DNA of 64,000 nt from Pyropia yezoensis (lineage: Eukaryota > Rhodophyta > Bangiophyceae > Bangiales > Bangiaceae), in the NCBI GenBank assembly GCA_009829735.1, contig CM020619.1, positions 13,383,777 through 13,447,776 of the forward strand, given 5' to 3'. Shown in pieces: positions 41,469 through 50,325 of this stretch. The translations under genes were made by a program, and so were the position numbers. Each line of letters opens with the position of its first letter. Position 1 is the stretch's first letter. The notes under the pieces are model-generated. The model was not told the DNA's origin, made no database searches, and saw only the letters and a list, made by a program, of their open reading frames with translations.

Positions 41469-42334
41469 CGTCCTACTTGGAGCTCGTCAACTGGTTGTTG
41501 AGAGCCATGGTGGATGAAGCAGCGTTGGCTTCTCAAGTTGAGGAGTTTACCCAAGCTCACCAGGAAGAGGCTGAGGACGAGTTGTCCTTTGCGGAGCGGG
41601 TTCGTAAGCTCAACAATCTTTGTGGGTTTCTTCATCCACAAGCCGTCATGAAGAGTCGGTTTTTGAAGGGACTCCATTGGTCAGTCCGGATGGAGACCCG
41701 GGAGCATAACACTGCTCGGGCGACCCTGGCCGAGTTGGCTAGGTTCGCCTATCGCAGAGGTGAGGCCTACCGCAAGTTGCGGGAGGAACAACGCCAGGAG
41801 CGTCAGGCCGAGTTTGCCAAGGAACGCGACGAGGTGCGCCAGGCCAGAGAGCTGAGAGAGGCACGCCGAATCCGCAAGGAAAAGGCAGTAGCTGCCGTGG
41901 GAACTTTTCAGGGTACCTCTTCGTCTTCCCCAGTCGGGGGGACCCCTTTGGGAACTGACAACCGGTGTTGGAACTGCAACTCCGATGGGCACTGGGCGTA
42001 CGATTGCCCCAAGTTAAGTAAACGCATTCAACAACTTGTTAAGAATGCGAGTAGGAAGTCGGCTACGAACGAAGTACGTTCACGCCGCGAGGGTGGACCT
42101 CGACCCGTAGTGGCGGTCGCCACCCCCTTGGCGGAGGAGGCGGACACGTCGTCCTCGGACTCGTCGTCTTCCCCTTCGCCCTCAGACACAGACGCCAAGT
42201 CGGCGGGAAACGAAGGACCGTTGGAGCTGGCCGTCCTAAGCTCACAACAACAGCCCCGGCCAAGTCGGTCAAGAGGACGAACCAACCCTGCCGGATACTG
42301 CGGCGACCTAAGGGAGTCCGCCCCCCTCGGGTAG
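41423..42334 (+). CDS. gag: Chromovirus B gag, C-terminal part with zinc knuckle
   Basis: Continues the capsid (EFTQAHQEEAEDELSFAERV, LNNLCGFLHPQAVMKSRFLK), then a charged coiled-coil-like segment rich in Arg/Glu, and CWNCNSDGHWAYDC, a CX2CX4HX4C knuckle at ~41966-42007. A Ser/Asp-rich tail follows. Pol starts ~40 nt later in another frame, so Pol may be made by frameshifting; no slippery site was verified. Confidence 0.85.
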   Translation: MSVMPGSSSGGAGEVTSYLELVNWLLRAMVDEAALASQVEEFTQAHQEEAEDELSFAERVRKLNNLCGFLHPQAVMKSRFLKGLHWSVRMETREHNTARATLAELARFAYRRGEAYRKLREEQRQERQAEFAKERDEVRQARELREARRIRKEKAVAAVGTFQGTSSSSPVGGTPLGTDNRCWNCNSDGHWAYDCPKLSKRIQQLVKNASRKSATNEVRSRREGGPRPVVAVATPLAEEADTSSSDSSSSPSPSDTDAKSAGNEGPLELAVLSSQQQPRPSRSRGRTNPAGYCGDLRESAPLG

Positions 42335-42372
42335 GACTCCGCAAGAACGTAAACCCACGTCGGGTCATCGCG

Positions 42373-43881
42373 GTGCTGACGGGTGAGCACTTCCAGGTGG
42401 CGGGACGGGTGCAACTAGCCCCCGGCCGTGCCTGTTGTGCCCGTATCGTACTTGATACCGGGTCAGGAGCCTCCTTGATACGCAAGTCGCTATTACCAAT
42501 GGAGATGAAGCTCCAACGCTGGAAGTCTAAAGCTGATCATCTGATCGACATCAATGGTGGGGTACCTCCCATCGTTGGTGCCGTGACCCTACCAATTAGG
42601 TTGGGAACCCGTGAGGTCGACGTGACCTATGGAGTAGTCGAGAATATATCGGTACCCCTGCTTCTGGGTACCCCTTATGTTGTTACACAAGTGCCTTCGA
42701 TTTGTGGCCCTGAGTATTGGGTCAAGTTGATGAATGGGGAGACTATCCCCATCCTTGGTAAGGGAAAGTCTGTGGCTCCTGTGACAGTCTCACAGTCGAA
42801 GCCTTTTTGCTCTGTGAGAGAAGGGTTTACTGCTACCCTGCGCTTAGCCCGTAAAGCCACGCTGCCCCCTAACTCGGTGGCGCACGTTGACGTTGTAACT
42901 GATTGTACGGGGAACGGGTTGGTGCGCCCTCACCCCCGTCTTGCTCGCAAGCACCAAGTGCATGTTGCCCTTGGCACGATGGACTCCAAAGCCGGGGTTC
43001 CGTGGAGGATCCAGGTTATGATCCTGAGCTCGTCGCCCAAGTACTTCAAGTCGAGAGCCAAGTTTGGCTATATCGACCAACATGAGGGACCGGTTGTAGC
43101 GGTCACCCTCAACGTGGGCGCGAGTAGCGACCCAAAGTCCGGAAAGGAGAAGCACCAAGCCAAGTCGGCCGCCTCTCCTCGGCCCCATGTAAACATGGAA
43201 AGTTTTCCACCCAGGTTGAGGGTTCAAGTTGAACGCCTCCTGGACCAGTATCACAAGCTGTGGGATGGTCAATTGGGACTCATGAGAGCCACCCAACACC
43301 GGATCGAGTTGAAACCCGGTGCACCCCCTATACGCCGAAAACCGTATAGGGGAGGGCCCCGTTCAAGGGCCCTCGTTAAGAAGCAAGTCGCTCGCATGGA
43401 GGCCCTCGATGTGATCGAGGCCAGCAACGCCGAGTGGGCGAGTCCGGTGGTTATCGTCCCCAAAGTTGATGGGACCCCACAGTTCTGTATCGACTACCGT
43501 AAGCTCAACGAGAGCACGGTGAAGGACAGTCATCCCCTACCTAGGATGGACGACTGTCTGGACTCTCGGGGGGAGGCAAGCGTGTTCTCTACCCTAGACT
43601 GTAACGCGGGGTACTGGCAAATTCGCATTGCCCCGGAGGACAGGCATAAAACTACCTTTACCTGTCACTGTGGTACCTACCAGTGCAAGCGACTACCGTT
43701 TGGGCTATGCAACGCGCCGGCAACTTTACAGCGCGCTATGGACATGATTCTGGCCGGAGTACGGTGGCAGATCTGTCTCGTGTTCCTAGACGATATCATT
43801 GTGGTCTTCCGAAGTCCGAAGGAACACATTGGCCATCTGGGCCAGGTGTTCAGCTACTTGCTGACGCCGGTGTGTCACTGA
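42373..43881 (+). CDS. pol: Chromovirus B pol, protease and reverse transcriptase N-part
   Basis: 502 codons. VLDTGSGASLIRKS is the aspartic protease site (~35). RT starts at ASPVVIVPKVDGTPQFCIDY and has FSTLDCNAGYWQIRIAPEDR (catalytic Asp), LPFGLCNAPATLQRAMDMI and VFLDDIIVVF, with FLDD in place of YxDD. The frame breaks near 43855; RT continues in the overlapping ORF with LLADAGVSLKASKCRLFTQE. Part of this sequence forms unusually long perfect stems (43325-43374). Confidence 0.93.
   Translation: MLTGEHFQVAGRVQLAPGRACCARIVLDTGSGASLIRKSLLPMEMKLQRWKSKADHLIDINGGVPPIVGAVTLPIRLGTREVDVTYGVVENISVPLLLGTPYVVTQVPSICGPEYWVKLMNGETIPILGKGKSVAPVTVSQSKPFCSVREGFTATLRLARKATLPPNSVAHVDVVTDCTGNGLVRPHPRLARKHQVHVALGTMDSKAGVPWRIQVMILSSSPKYFKSRAKFGYIDQHEGPVVAVTLNVGASSDPKSGKEKHQAKSAASPRPHVNMESFPPRLRVQVERLLDQYHKLWDGQLGLMRATQHRIELKPGAPPIRRKPYRGGPRSRALVKKQVARMEALDVIEASNAEWASPVVIVPKVDGTPQFCIDYRKLNESTVKDSHPLPRMDDCLDSRGEASVFSTLDCNAGYWQIRIAPEDRHKTTFTCHCGTYQCKRLPFGLCNAPATLQRAMDMILAGVRWQICLVFLDDIIVVFRSPKEHIGHLGQVFSYLLTPVCH
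43325..43374. repeat. Two abutting perfect stem-loops in pol
   Basis: CCCCTATACG at 43325-43334 pairs with CGTATAGGGG at 43343-43352 (10-bp arms, 8-nt loop). GAGGGCCC at 43352-43359 pairs with GGGCCCTC at 43367-43374 (8-bp arms, 7-nt loop). Both lie within RT coding sequence. Confidence 0.95.
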
Positions 43882-44700
43882 AGGCGAGTAAGTGCCGCCT
43901 CTTCACTCAAGAGGTGGAATACTTGGGACATGTTGTCCGTCCGGGGCGCCTCAGTGTCAACGAGAAGATCCTGAGCGCCATCAGTAAGGCTCAGTACCCC
44001 CGGACCCAGACCCAGATGAGGATCTTCCTCGGGATGTGTAACGTGTACCGACGTTTCACCAAGGGCTTCGCCAAGGTGGCGAAGCCGCTGAATGAGCTAG
44101 TTAGCTCAACACTACCGAAGCACCTGCCTCCCCCAAGTCGGGTGGAGCAGGAATCTTTTGAGACTCTTCGGGACCTTCTGCTGAAGCCCCCTATCTTGGC
44201 TATTCCCAGGTTGGGAGGCCACTACATCCTGGATGTGGATGCTAGCTACGACCAACTTGGTTGTGCGTTGCTTCAGCAGCAGCCGGACAAGGAGTTCTTG
44301 CCGGTGGGATACTTCAGCAAGGGGCTGAACTCGGCTGAGAAGAGCTACGGAGTCACCGAGTTGGAAGGACTCGCAGTGGTGTGGGCGGTGACGCCACTTC
44401 GTCACTACCTAGAGGGTGAGAAGTTCTTCATCCGCTGTGACCACCGCGCGTTGCAGTTCATCTTTAAGACGGACTGCACGAACACTCGTCTCAACCGGTG
44501 GAGGGTGCGACTGGCACCCTTCAACTTTGATATTGAGTACCGACCTGGCAGGCAACATGCCCTTGCCGACGGCCTTTCTCGGGTACCTACCGAGGAACTG
44601 GACACTAACCCAGTTGATGAGGACATCCCCATCGTGGGGGTAGTCACGCGCTCGGGTCAGGCATTGGACCCCAAGGCGCCAAGGGAGCAAGAAGTACTTG
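43858..44700 (+). CDS. pol: Chromovirus B pol, RT end and RNase H
   Basis: This is the useful part of an open frame spanning 43683-44891. It completes RT (VEYLGHVVRPGRLSVNEKIL, FLGMCNVYRRFTKGFAKVAK), then RNase H: ILDVDASYDQLGCALLQQ (Asp), VTELEGLAVVWAV (Glu) and IRCDHRALQFIF (Asp), ending ALADGLSRVP. Near 44700 the coding sequence moves to the next frame, where integrase begins. Frame breaks at both ends are single-base events. Confidence 0.9.
44064..44086. repeat. Perfect stem-loop, 9-bp arms
   Basis: GGCTTCGCC and GGCGAAGCC separated by AAGGT, in the RT connection coding sequence. Confidence 0.95.
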
Positions 44701-46197
44701 CCCCTGTCCCTAGACGAGGTGGTGAAGGCCCAGGCCGAGGACCCCTTCTGCAAGTCGCAGAGGGATACGCTGGATACGGTGGCGGAGACGCGGTTCTTTA
44801 TCGGAGACGATGGCCTTCTCTTGAGGAGGGGGGTATTCCAGGGGACCGAACAACTTGTCGTCCCCGCATCCCTCAAGGACAGTATTCTTGAGAGGGAGCA
44901 TAATGCTCCCCCAGGTGGACACCTGGGGTCTAGTAAACTGTACCAGACCCTGAGGACCAGGTACTACTGGCCGTCCATGGTGGTGGACATCTACAGTTGG
45001 GTGGCTGCCTGCACAAGTTGTGCGCAGAACCGTCTGATGGAACGGCGGCCTACTACGGCTATGTTACTGTGTCCGGCCAAGGAGCCCTTTGCCGCGTTGG
45101 CAATGGACATCCTTGGGCCACAGTCAGTGACCGAGGAGGGCAACCAGTACCTCCTGGTCATCTGTGATCGCTTCACGAAACTTACGCGAGCGATCCCACT
45201 GGCAGAGATCACGGCCATGTCGGTCGTGTCAGCCTTCCTAGATCACTGGGTTGCCGCGTATCGCATCCCGGACAGTGCCCTATCGGACAATGGACCGCAA
45301 TTTGCGTCCGTACTCTTTCAGGGAGTGCTGGATATGTTGGGGGTTAAGGCAAACTATGCCACCCCCTACCACCCACAAACTAATGGGCAGGTGGAGCGCT
45401 TCAACAAAACTATTGTTCGGCAGCTGCGCCACTATGTGAGTGAGCACGTGAACACGTGGGACCAATATATTTCTATCCTTACGACTGCCTACAATTCGCA
45501 GGTTCACTCATCTACCGGGGAAGTACCCCTCGCTTTTGTGACCCCCCGTCGCGTGCGGTCTGTCGCCGTGCGGCGGCCGCTCCCAACTAGGTGGGATGGT
45601 GGCTGTACGCCTACTCCTACTGAGAGTAAGGCGGAGTTCGCTGCTAGGCTTGAAAAACTCATCCCTAAAGTCAGGGCTGAGATGGATAAAGCGCAAAAGC
45701 GCTACAGGCGTACTTTTTACAAAAAGGTGCGCAATGCTAAGCATGTCCCCGAGCAGGGTGACTGGGTACTGGTTTACTCACACACCCCAACTGGGGGTAA
45801 GTTGGTATTCCAGACGAAGGGGCCATACCAGGTCCTTCGTACGGATGGGCGGCGCTTTACCATCGAAAGTGACGATGGGGTCCGTACAGTAAACGGACAG
45901 GATGTGGTTAAAGTTGCACCACCGCCTGCAGGCGACCCAGCTTGGGCGCGTGCGCTGGAAGCGTGGCGCCTACCCTCGCTTCCTTCGGCCAAACAGGGCC
46001 CGCAAGAGTACGTGTTCGATAAGTTCATCGACCACGGATGGGACGAGGACACTAACCGCCTCATGTTGAGCGCGCGTTGGTTCGGCTATATGGCCAAGGA
46101 TGATTCGTGGGAATATGCGGAGGACCTTACCGCTAAGAACGTCCGGGCATACTGTGCCCGGAACGATATAGACCATATCAGCCCCCGCTCAACGTGA
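44698..46197 (+). CDS. pol: Chromovirus B pol, integrase with chromodomain
   Basis: 499 codons. Zinc finger HNAPPGGHLGSSKLYQ ... CTSCAQNR; catalytic Asp in LAMDILGPQSVTEEGNQYLL, Asp in ALSDNGPQFASVLF and Glu in HPQTNGQVERFNKTIV: a complete D,D-35-E core. After a GPY/F-like region (VFQTKGPYQVL) the C-terminus, YVFDKFIDHGWDED ... SARWFGYMAKDDSWEYAEDL, has the layout of a chromodomain, which in chromoviruses directs insertion to marked chromatin. The stop at 46195-46197 leaves ~2.4 kb before the 3' LTR, filled by the antisense ORF. Confidence 0.93.
   Translation: MPLSLDEVVKAQAEDPFCKSQRDTLDTVAETRFFIGDDGLLLRRGVFQGTEQLVVPASLKDSILEREHNAPPGGHLGSSKLYQTLRTRYYWPSMVVDIYSWVAACTSCAQNRLMERRPTTAMLLCPAKEPFAALAMDILGPQSVTEEGNQYLLVICDRFTKLTRAIPLAEITAMSVVSAFLDHWVAAYRIPDSALSDNGPQFASVLFQGVLDMLGVKANYATPYHPQTNGQVERFNKTIVRQLRHYVSEHVNTWDQYISILTTAYNSQVHSSTGEVPLAFVTPRRVRSVAVRRPLPTRWDGGCTPTPTESKAEFAARLEKLIPKVRAEMDKAQKRYRRTFYKKVRNAKHVPEQGDWVLVYSHTPTGGKLVFQTKGPYQVLRTDGRRFTIESDDGVRTVNGQDVVKVAPPPAGDPAWARALEAWRLPSLPSAKQGPQEYVFDKFIDHGWDEDTNRLMLSARWFGYMAKDDSWEYAEDLTAKNVRAYCARNDIDHISPRST
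44894..44928. repeat. Two abutting perfect hairpins in integrase
   Basis: GGGAGCAT-a-ATGCTCCC (44894-44910) is directly followed by CCCCAGGTG-ga-CACCTGGGG (44909-44928). They sit at the start of the integrase zinc finger. Confidence 0.95.
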
Positions 46198-46308
46198 GGG
46201 AAGGCCGAGTAACAGTGCCAAGAGAGTGCTTCAAGTCGAAGTGGAATGCAGAGTGGCTTTTAACTACAGCCCTAACCCTCACAGTTTCACAACGCAGGCA
46301 GCTGCCAA

Positions 46309-48252
46309 CTAGGCATGCATACTTGACTCTCCAACCCCACGGCCCTCGCCCTCACGTGGAGGCGAGCGGCGAGACCCACGCCGATATCGTTCCCCACCAG
46401 TCGGCGGGGCCGGCGACACCAAGTCGGAACCGTCGCGCCCCTCACGGTCGCGCAAGTGGCGATGACCGCGGCTGGTCTTTTGCTCAGTCTTGCTCGCAAG
46501 TTGGCGACGCAGACGCCGGACCGACTCCGACTCTGACGGGGTAGAGGAATCCGAGACGGAATAAGGCAACTCGTCTTCCGACACGGAGGGAGAGCGCCGC
46601 GAGCGTCGGCGACGACGGCGAGGAGGTGAGTATGCCCGGCTTGCCCGACGTTTTCCACGCCCAAGTGGGGCTGGCTGGGGCACAATAGCCCCGATGCGAG
46701 CCAACTCGGCCGTCATAAACCCCGCCACCGACTCGCAACTCGCGGTCGCCACCGCAGTACGAACGCGCTCCTCAAGTTGAGGAGTCTCGGAAGCCTGAAG
46801 TGATGCGGTCGACGCGGCCAACAAGGAAAAGGTGCGCACCAACGTGGTGATCATCATCTCTGAGGTCAGAGGCGTGGCCGGTAACGCCAACATGGGATAA
46901 ACCGTCAGGAGAGTGACCCCCAAGTTGGGGGACACCGGGGTGGACGACTCAACGGCTACGCTTATCGGGATGTCCCTGTGTGGCTGGTAGGGGACAGGAG
47001 GAAGCGGAGGGGTACGCCGAGGTGGCGGTGCCCGAGTGTAACTGCGACCCCTAATCGGGGCCCCCGCAGTGGGTTGAGTCATATGGTCATCGTGAGAGGG
47101 CACGGCCATCACTATGGCCTTGTCCGGGGGCGGCGCAGTGTGGCGATGCACGTCCGGGGCATACGGGTAGTCCCCGATGCCCAGCCCCTCTCGTAGTACC
47201 ACACGGCCGTCGTAAAGTTTATGACCGACCCATGCGAATTGGCGAAGTGCGCCATCGTCCTTGGGTCCGCGGGTGGGGCGGCGCAACTTGTGCTCGATAC
47301 TCTCCCACTCGATGAACTTGTGGAGAGGAAGCATCTCCTCAAGAAGAGTGAGATGTCCTGATGAGCACCCCTCAGCAACTAGCTGAGGGGTGAGCTGTTC
47401 CAAACCTTGGATAAGCCGGAGGGGAAGAGGCCAGAGCATCCCCCGCCGCTGGACACAAGACACCCAGGTCGACATGACCTCGAGGAGCCACTGGGTGGCC
47501 AACATGGCCCACACCAGGTGATCCGGGCTAGCCCTCAACATGACGGAGCCGAAGTGGTCGAGCAACCGTGGCAGCGACGCAGGAAACCCGTAGGGGACTT
47601 CAGCTTGAGGCCACCACTCGGGCTTCTTGGGGTAGTACTGCTCCTTCCTAGCAGCGGACTGCTGCGGAACCTCAATTTGAGCAGAGGTCACCAAGTAGGG
47701 ACCTTGCCGGAAGTCCTTCTCCATCCGCACATCAAAGTGATAAGTGTGCGAATCGGCCTCGTGAAGGTACGGGGGGCGAGTTGCCACCGCGTCCCAAGTA
47801 AAGGTCGGCAAGTCGCCGGGACCCGGGGTAGTTCCCCCGCGGTCCACCATGGCCTTCGTCCGCTGCACGTCTTCGACTTCTTCATCGGCCAGGAAGGCAA
47901 ACTGGTCCGTCCTGAAGCCGGCAGGGAACCCGACCCTACGGGGATACGTTTCCCGTAGGCGGTCCCATACTCGACTCATCGCTGTGCCAAGTCGGCCACA
48001 GCGAAGAACCGTCAACCCCTCCTCATATAGAGGCCAATCGGGGTAGAACCACCGCCCCAAGGCCTCCCGTGGGATGACCCGGGACACCTCCGGGGGAGAT
48101 CCCGCCGCTAACCCACAGTCGGGTGGCGCGGGAGTCCCATCCCCCGGAGCAACCGCGGAGCCCCCGCCGGAAGTCCCGGCGGGTGCTGCACCGTAGGAGG
48201 CGTCCTCCATACGTTCATCCAAAGAGTCAGTCTCCACCCCCGGGGTCACCAT
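46309..48252 (-). CDS. Long antisense ORF between pol and 3' LTR of chromovirus B
   Basis: 647 codons from ATG 48252 in good context (GCCATGG); the frame is open upstream to 48423, giving 704. It lies antisense to gag-pol, starting ~340 nt inside the 3' LTR and ending 112 nt after the pol stop. After an acidic Pro/Gly-rich start come globular-looking segments (REALGRWFYPDWPLYEEGLT; TAMSRVWDRLRETYPRRVGF; LDHFGSVMLRASPDHLVWAM; EWESIEHKLRRPTRGPKDDG). A Pro-rich linker and an Arg/Ser-rich C-terminus (SPPRRRRRRSRRS) like RS domains follow. The family was not recognised. An ORF this long with no indel is notable, since sense gag-pol needs three corrections. Confidence 0.7.
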   Translation of the reverse strand: MVTPGVETDSLDERMEDASYGAAPAGTSGGGSAVAPGDGTPAPPDCGLAAGSPPEVSRVIPREALGRWFYPDWPLYEEGLTVLRCGRLGTAMSRVWDRLRETYPRRVGFPAGFRTDQFAFLADEEVEDVQRTKAMVDRGGTTPGPGDLPTFTWDAVATRPPYLHEADSHTYHFDVRMEKDFRQGPYLVTSAQIEVPQQSAARKEQYYPKKPEWWPQAEVPYGFPASLPRLLDHFGSVMLRASPDHLVWAMLATQWLLEVMSTWVSCVQRRGMLWPLPLRLIQGLEQLTPQLVAEGCSSGHLTLLEEMLPLHKFIEWESIEHKLRRPTRGPKDDGALRQFAWVGHKLYDGRVVLREGLGIGDYPYAPDVHRHTAPPPDKAIVMAVPSHDDHMTQPTAGAPIRGRSYTRAPPPRRTPPLPPVPYQPHRDIPISVAVESSTPVSPNLGVTLLTVYPMLALPATPLTSEMMITTLVRTFSLLAASTASLQASETPQLEERVRTAVATASCESVAGFMTAELARIGAIVPQPAPLGRGKRRASRAYSPPRRRRRRSRRSPSVSEDELPYSVSDSSTPSESESVRRLRRQLASKTEQKTSRGHRHLRDREGRDGSDLVSPAPPTGGERYRRGSRRSPPREGEGRGVGESSMHA

Positions 48253-48575
48253 GGCTCTCCCCAAGTTGAAGAGAGAGGACCTGGCTGCGGCTGCACGAGA
48301 CCCGCCTCGAGTTGAATGGGGCTCGGATCGTGGGTAGATGGGTGGCCTCCCCAGCGTGGGGCGGCCCAGGGCAAGGTGAAGAGGATGTGTTGGTGTTGGT
48401 AAGGTGAGAACCGGGGAGAGCAAGCTGCCGAGTGGGCAAGCTTGAGGAGAGGGGCGGTCAACGTGACCGCCTCCACATCCGTGTTACGTACTCGAGGGGG
48501 GACCGCAAGTCGCGCCCCCAACGCCGAGACGTGCGTTTACGCGCCCCCTCACAGGGCCGACCGGGTCAGTCGGAA

Positions 48576-48590
48576 CTGAGGAGATGGGAG
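48576..48590 (+). other. Chromovirus B polypurine tract
   Basis: ACTGAGGAGATGGGAG runs into TGTGGCAG of the 3' LTR. Confidence 0.85.
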
Positions 48591-49061
48591 TGTGGCAGTA
48601 TTGACCCCCAGGTAGGGGGGCAACACGTGCCATGCAAGGGGCGGCAGGCCACTAGCCTGACCCGTTCCTCCCCCTGCATTTGGGTCCATATTCCCTAAGT
48701 TTGGGATAGTTAGCTTAGTAGTAAATCCAACTTGGATTTGAGGGTTTTCTGCATTTATCGTCTTGAATTTTCGTGTGGCCCGGTGGGCAGGTGCTGGGGT
48801 GGGAGATTCTGAGTGGCGAGATTCTGAGGGGACCCTGGGGGGATAAGGGGAGGGACAGCGGGGCTTGGCCTTGCTTCCCCGTCCCGACCAAGAAACTGTT
48901 GGACCACACACCATCTTCTTGTTTGTCAGTAGGGGGATTGCCCCACAACAGGGATAGAGTGTGTGCGACTTGCACTTCTTCCGGTTCCCCCCGACACGGG
49001 GGGCTGCCATTGTACACCGCCCCAACTTGGGTGTCGCGTGTGCGAGAGGCTTTTTTCCACA
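48591..49061 (+). repeat. Chromovirus B 3' LTR
   Basis: 471 bp, TGTGGCAG ... TTCCACA, followed by the ATCAT duplication at 49062-49066. Confidence 0.95.
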
Positions 49062-49211
49062 ATCATGATTAGTCATACACGTGGGGCATCGGGAGTGGAC
49101 AGAGGAGAACAAGCCAAATCATACCGGGTCCGGTACAGAGTGCCATCGCGAAGATGTAAGAAGAAAAATGGCGGTGAACACAAGAGCATAAAAAGAACAT
49201 TCTTGACTTAC

Positions 49212-49907
49212 CTCCGTCCACTTGGCCTTCAATAACTCACCGGTACGTTGATGGGGGTGCTCGTTGGGGTTAATACCCCATTCAGCACACTCCGCGGGAA
49301 TATCAAAAACGTCAGAACCGTTAAAAGCCGGAGCCACAACGACAACCTACACCGCATTGCGCGACTGACGGGCGTCCTGCTGCTGCCGTGTCATTCCACC
49401 CTGCGACGCCACGACTCCAGCACCAACCTCAGCCATACACAAAATGTTATCCAGGCGGGCCCGTTCGTGCTTTGAGACGGTGGGTGCGCGGCCGCCATTA
49501 TGAGGCGTCCTGAAGGGTGTCCCCGCCGAGGCAGCAACCCCAGACATCCCGCCTGGTGCAGCGGCTTGCCCAATAGGACCCGCAGGTGGCGGTGCCGCAG
49601 CCGCCGCACCGCTGCCGCCACCCGCCACGGCGGACTGCACAGGCGACACGTGAAAAGGACGCGGGTCTCCCGCGCCGGCGCCTCCATCGCGTTCGGCAAT
49701 CGCCCCGGAAAGTGCCGCAGGAACTGCAAGGGCAGGTGTCAGTGACGAGGTGGGAGACGGCACCGGTGCCGCCACCTGGGGCGGGGGAGCAAGAGCCACC
49801 CCATTCACAGGACACCGCTGCAGCAAATCAGCCTTGCGGCCACGGGAAGGAAGGCCTCGGCTGCTAAGGAGAACTCGCAGAGCTTCCACGGTAATCCGGG
49901 ATGCCAT
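49212..49907 (-). pseudogene. Harbinger accessory protein, first exon: SAP domain and Myb-like start
   Basis: ATG at 49907 opens ITVEALRVLLSSRGLPSRGR and KADLLQRC: a SAP motif, a ~35-residue DNA-binding helical unit, at residues ~3-33. A Pro/Ala/Gly-rich linker follows. A TAG at 49347-49349 interrupts the frame, which then continues unchanged into FDIPAECAEWGINPNEHPHQ, RTGELLKAKWTE: the Myb/SANT-like domain of Harbinger partner proteins. A perfect donor GTAAGT follows (49211-49206). The partner of this donor lies beyond the inserted gypsy element at ~39587. The protein would help the transposase bind the ends and enter the nucleus. Confidence 0.75.
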
Positions 49908-50277
49908 GGTGAATCCGTAGGGTGAATCGGGACGGTGGGGAAGGGATGCGTTGAGTGCGCGGACTGGGAACGACGTTCGGTGGGGAGGAGGAGAGATTTT
50001 ATGGCCGTGTGCGCGCGATGGAGTGTGTGGCGTGCTAGGGATTTTGTGTCGACCCGACGGTCGTCCTTCGGAAATCTCCTGCCTGGATGGACGAGAGTGT
50101 CAATAATCTGTTGATAGAACTGAGATCTCGCTAAAAACAACACCGATGTTCTTGTGGCATGTGGCGGGTCCATGCACCAAGCGCGGGGGGAGCCAACATA
50201 CGCGGCCCGCCCGCGTATGTTGCCCCGGCATGCACCGGGCGTGCACCGGCCCGACCCTGCCACCCAATGAAATTGCT

Positions 50278-50322
50278 GCGTGCATGCACCCATGGCAAGC
50301 GAAAGCGGTCTGCGAACGGGCC
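50278..50322 (-). repeat. Harbinger right terminal inverted repeat
   Basis: Complement of the left end: GTGCATGCA ... GCGAAAGCGG, ending CTGCGAACGGGCC, followed by the TCA target duplication. Confidence 0.92.
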
Positions 50323-50325
50323 TCA

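Larger units (their letters stand above)
39683..49061 (+). mobile_element. Ty3/gypsy chromovirus B, complete with both LTRs
   Basis: 9379 bp: 5' LTR, primer-binding site, gag with CCHC knuckle, pol (PR-RT-RH-IN-chromodomain), a long antisense ORF, polypurine tract and 3' LTR, flanked by a 5-bp duplication ATCAT. The two LTRs are nearly identical over most of their length and differ mainly at their starts and within ~70 bp of their ends. It sits in the intron of the Harbinger accessory gene. Gag-pol needs three frame corrections. Confidence 0.96.
37299..50322 (+). mobile_element. PIF/Harbinger DNA transposon, interrupted by a nested retrotransposon
   Basis: Ends are defined by terminal inverted repeats starting GGCCCGTTCGCAG at 37299 and its complement ending at 50322. 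Both are flanked by TCA (37296-37298 and 50323-50325), a 3-bp target duplication as expected for this superfamily. Inside are a DDE transposase (37560-38825, plus) and a SAP/Myb-like accessory gene (minus). A 9.4-kb gypsy element at 39683-49061 splits the accessory gene; without it the transposon is ~3.6 kb. Confidence 0.93.
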
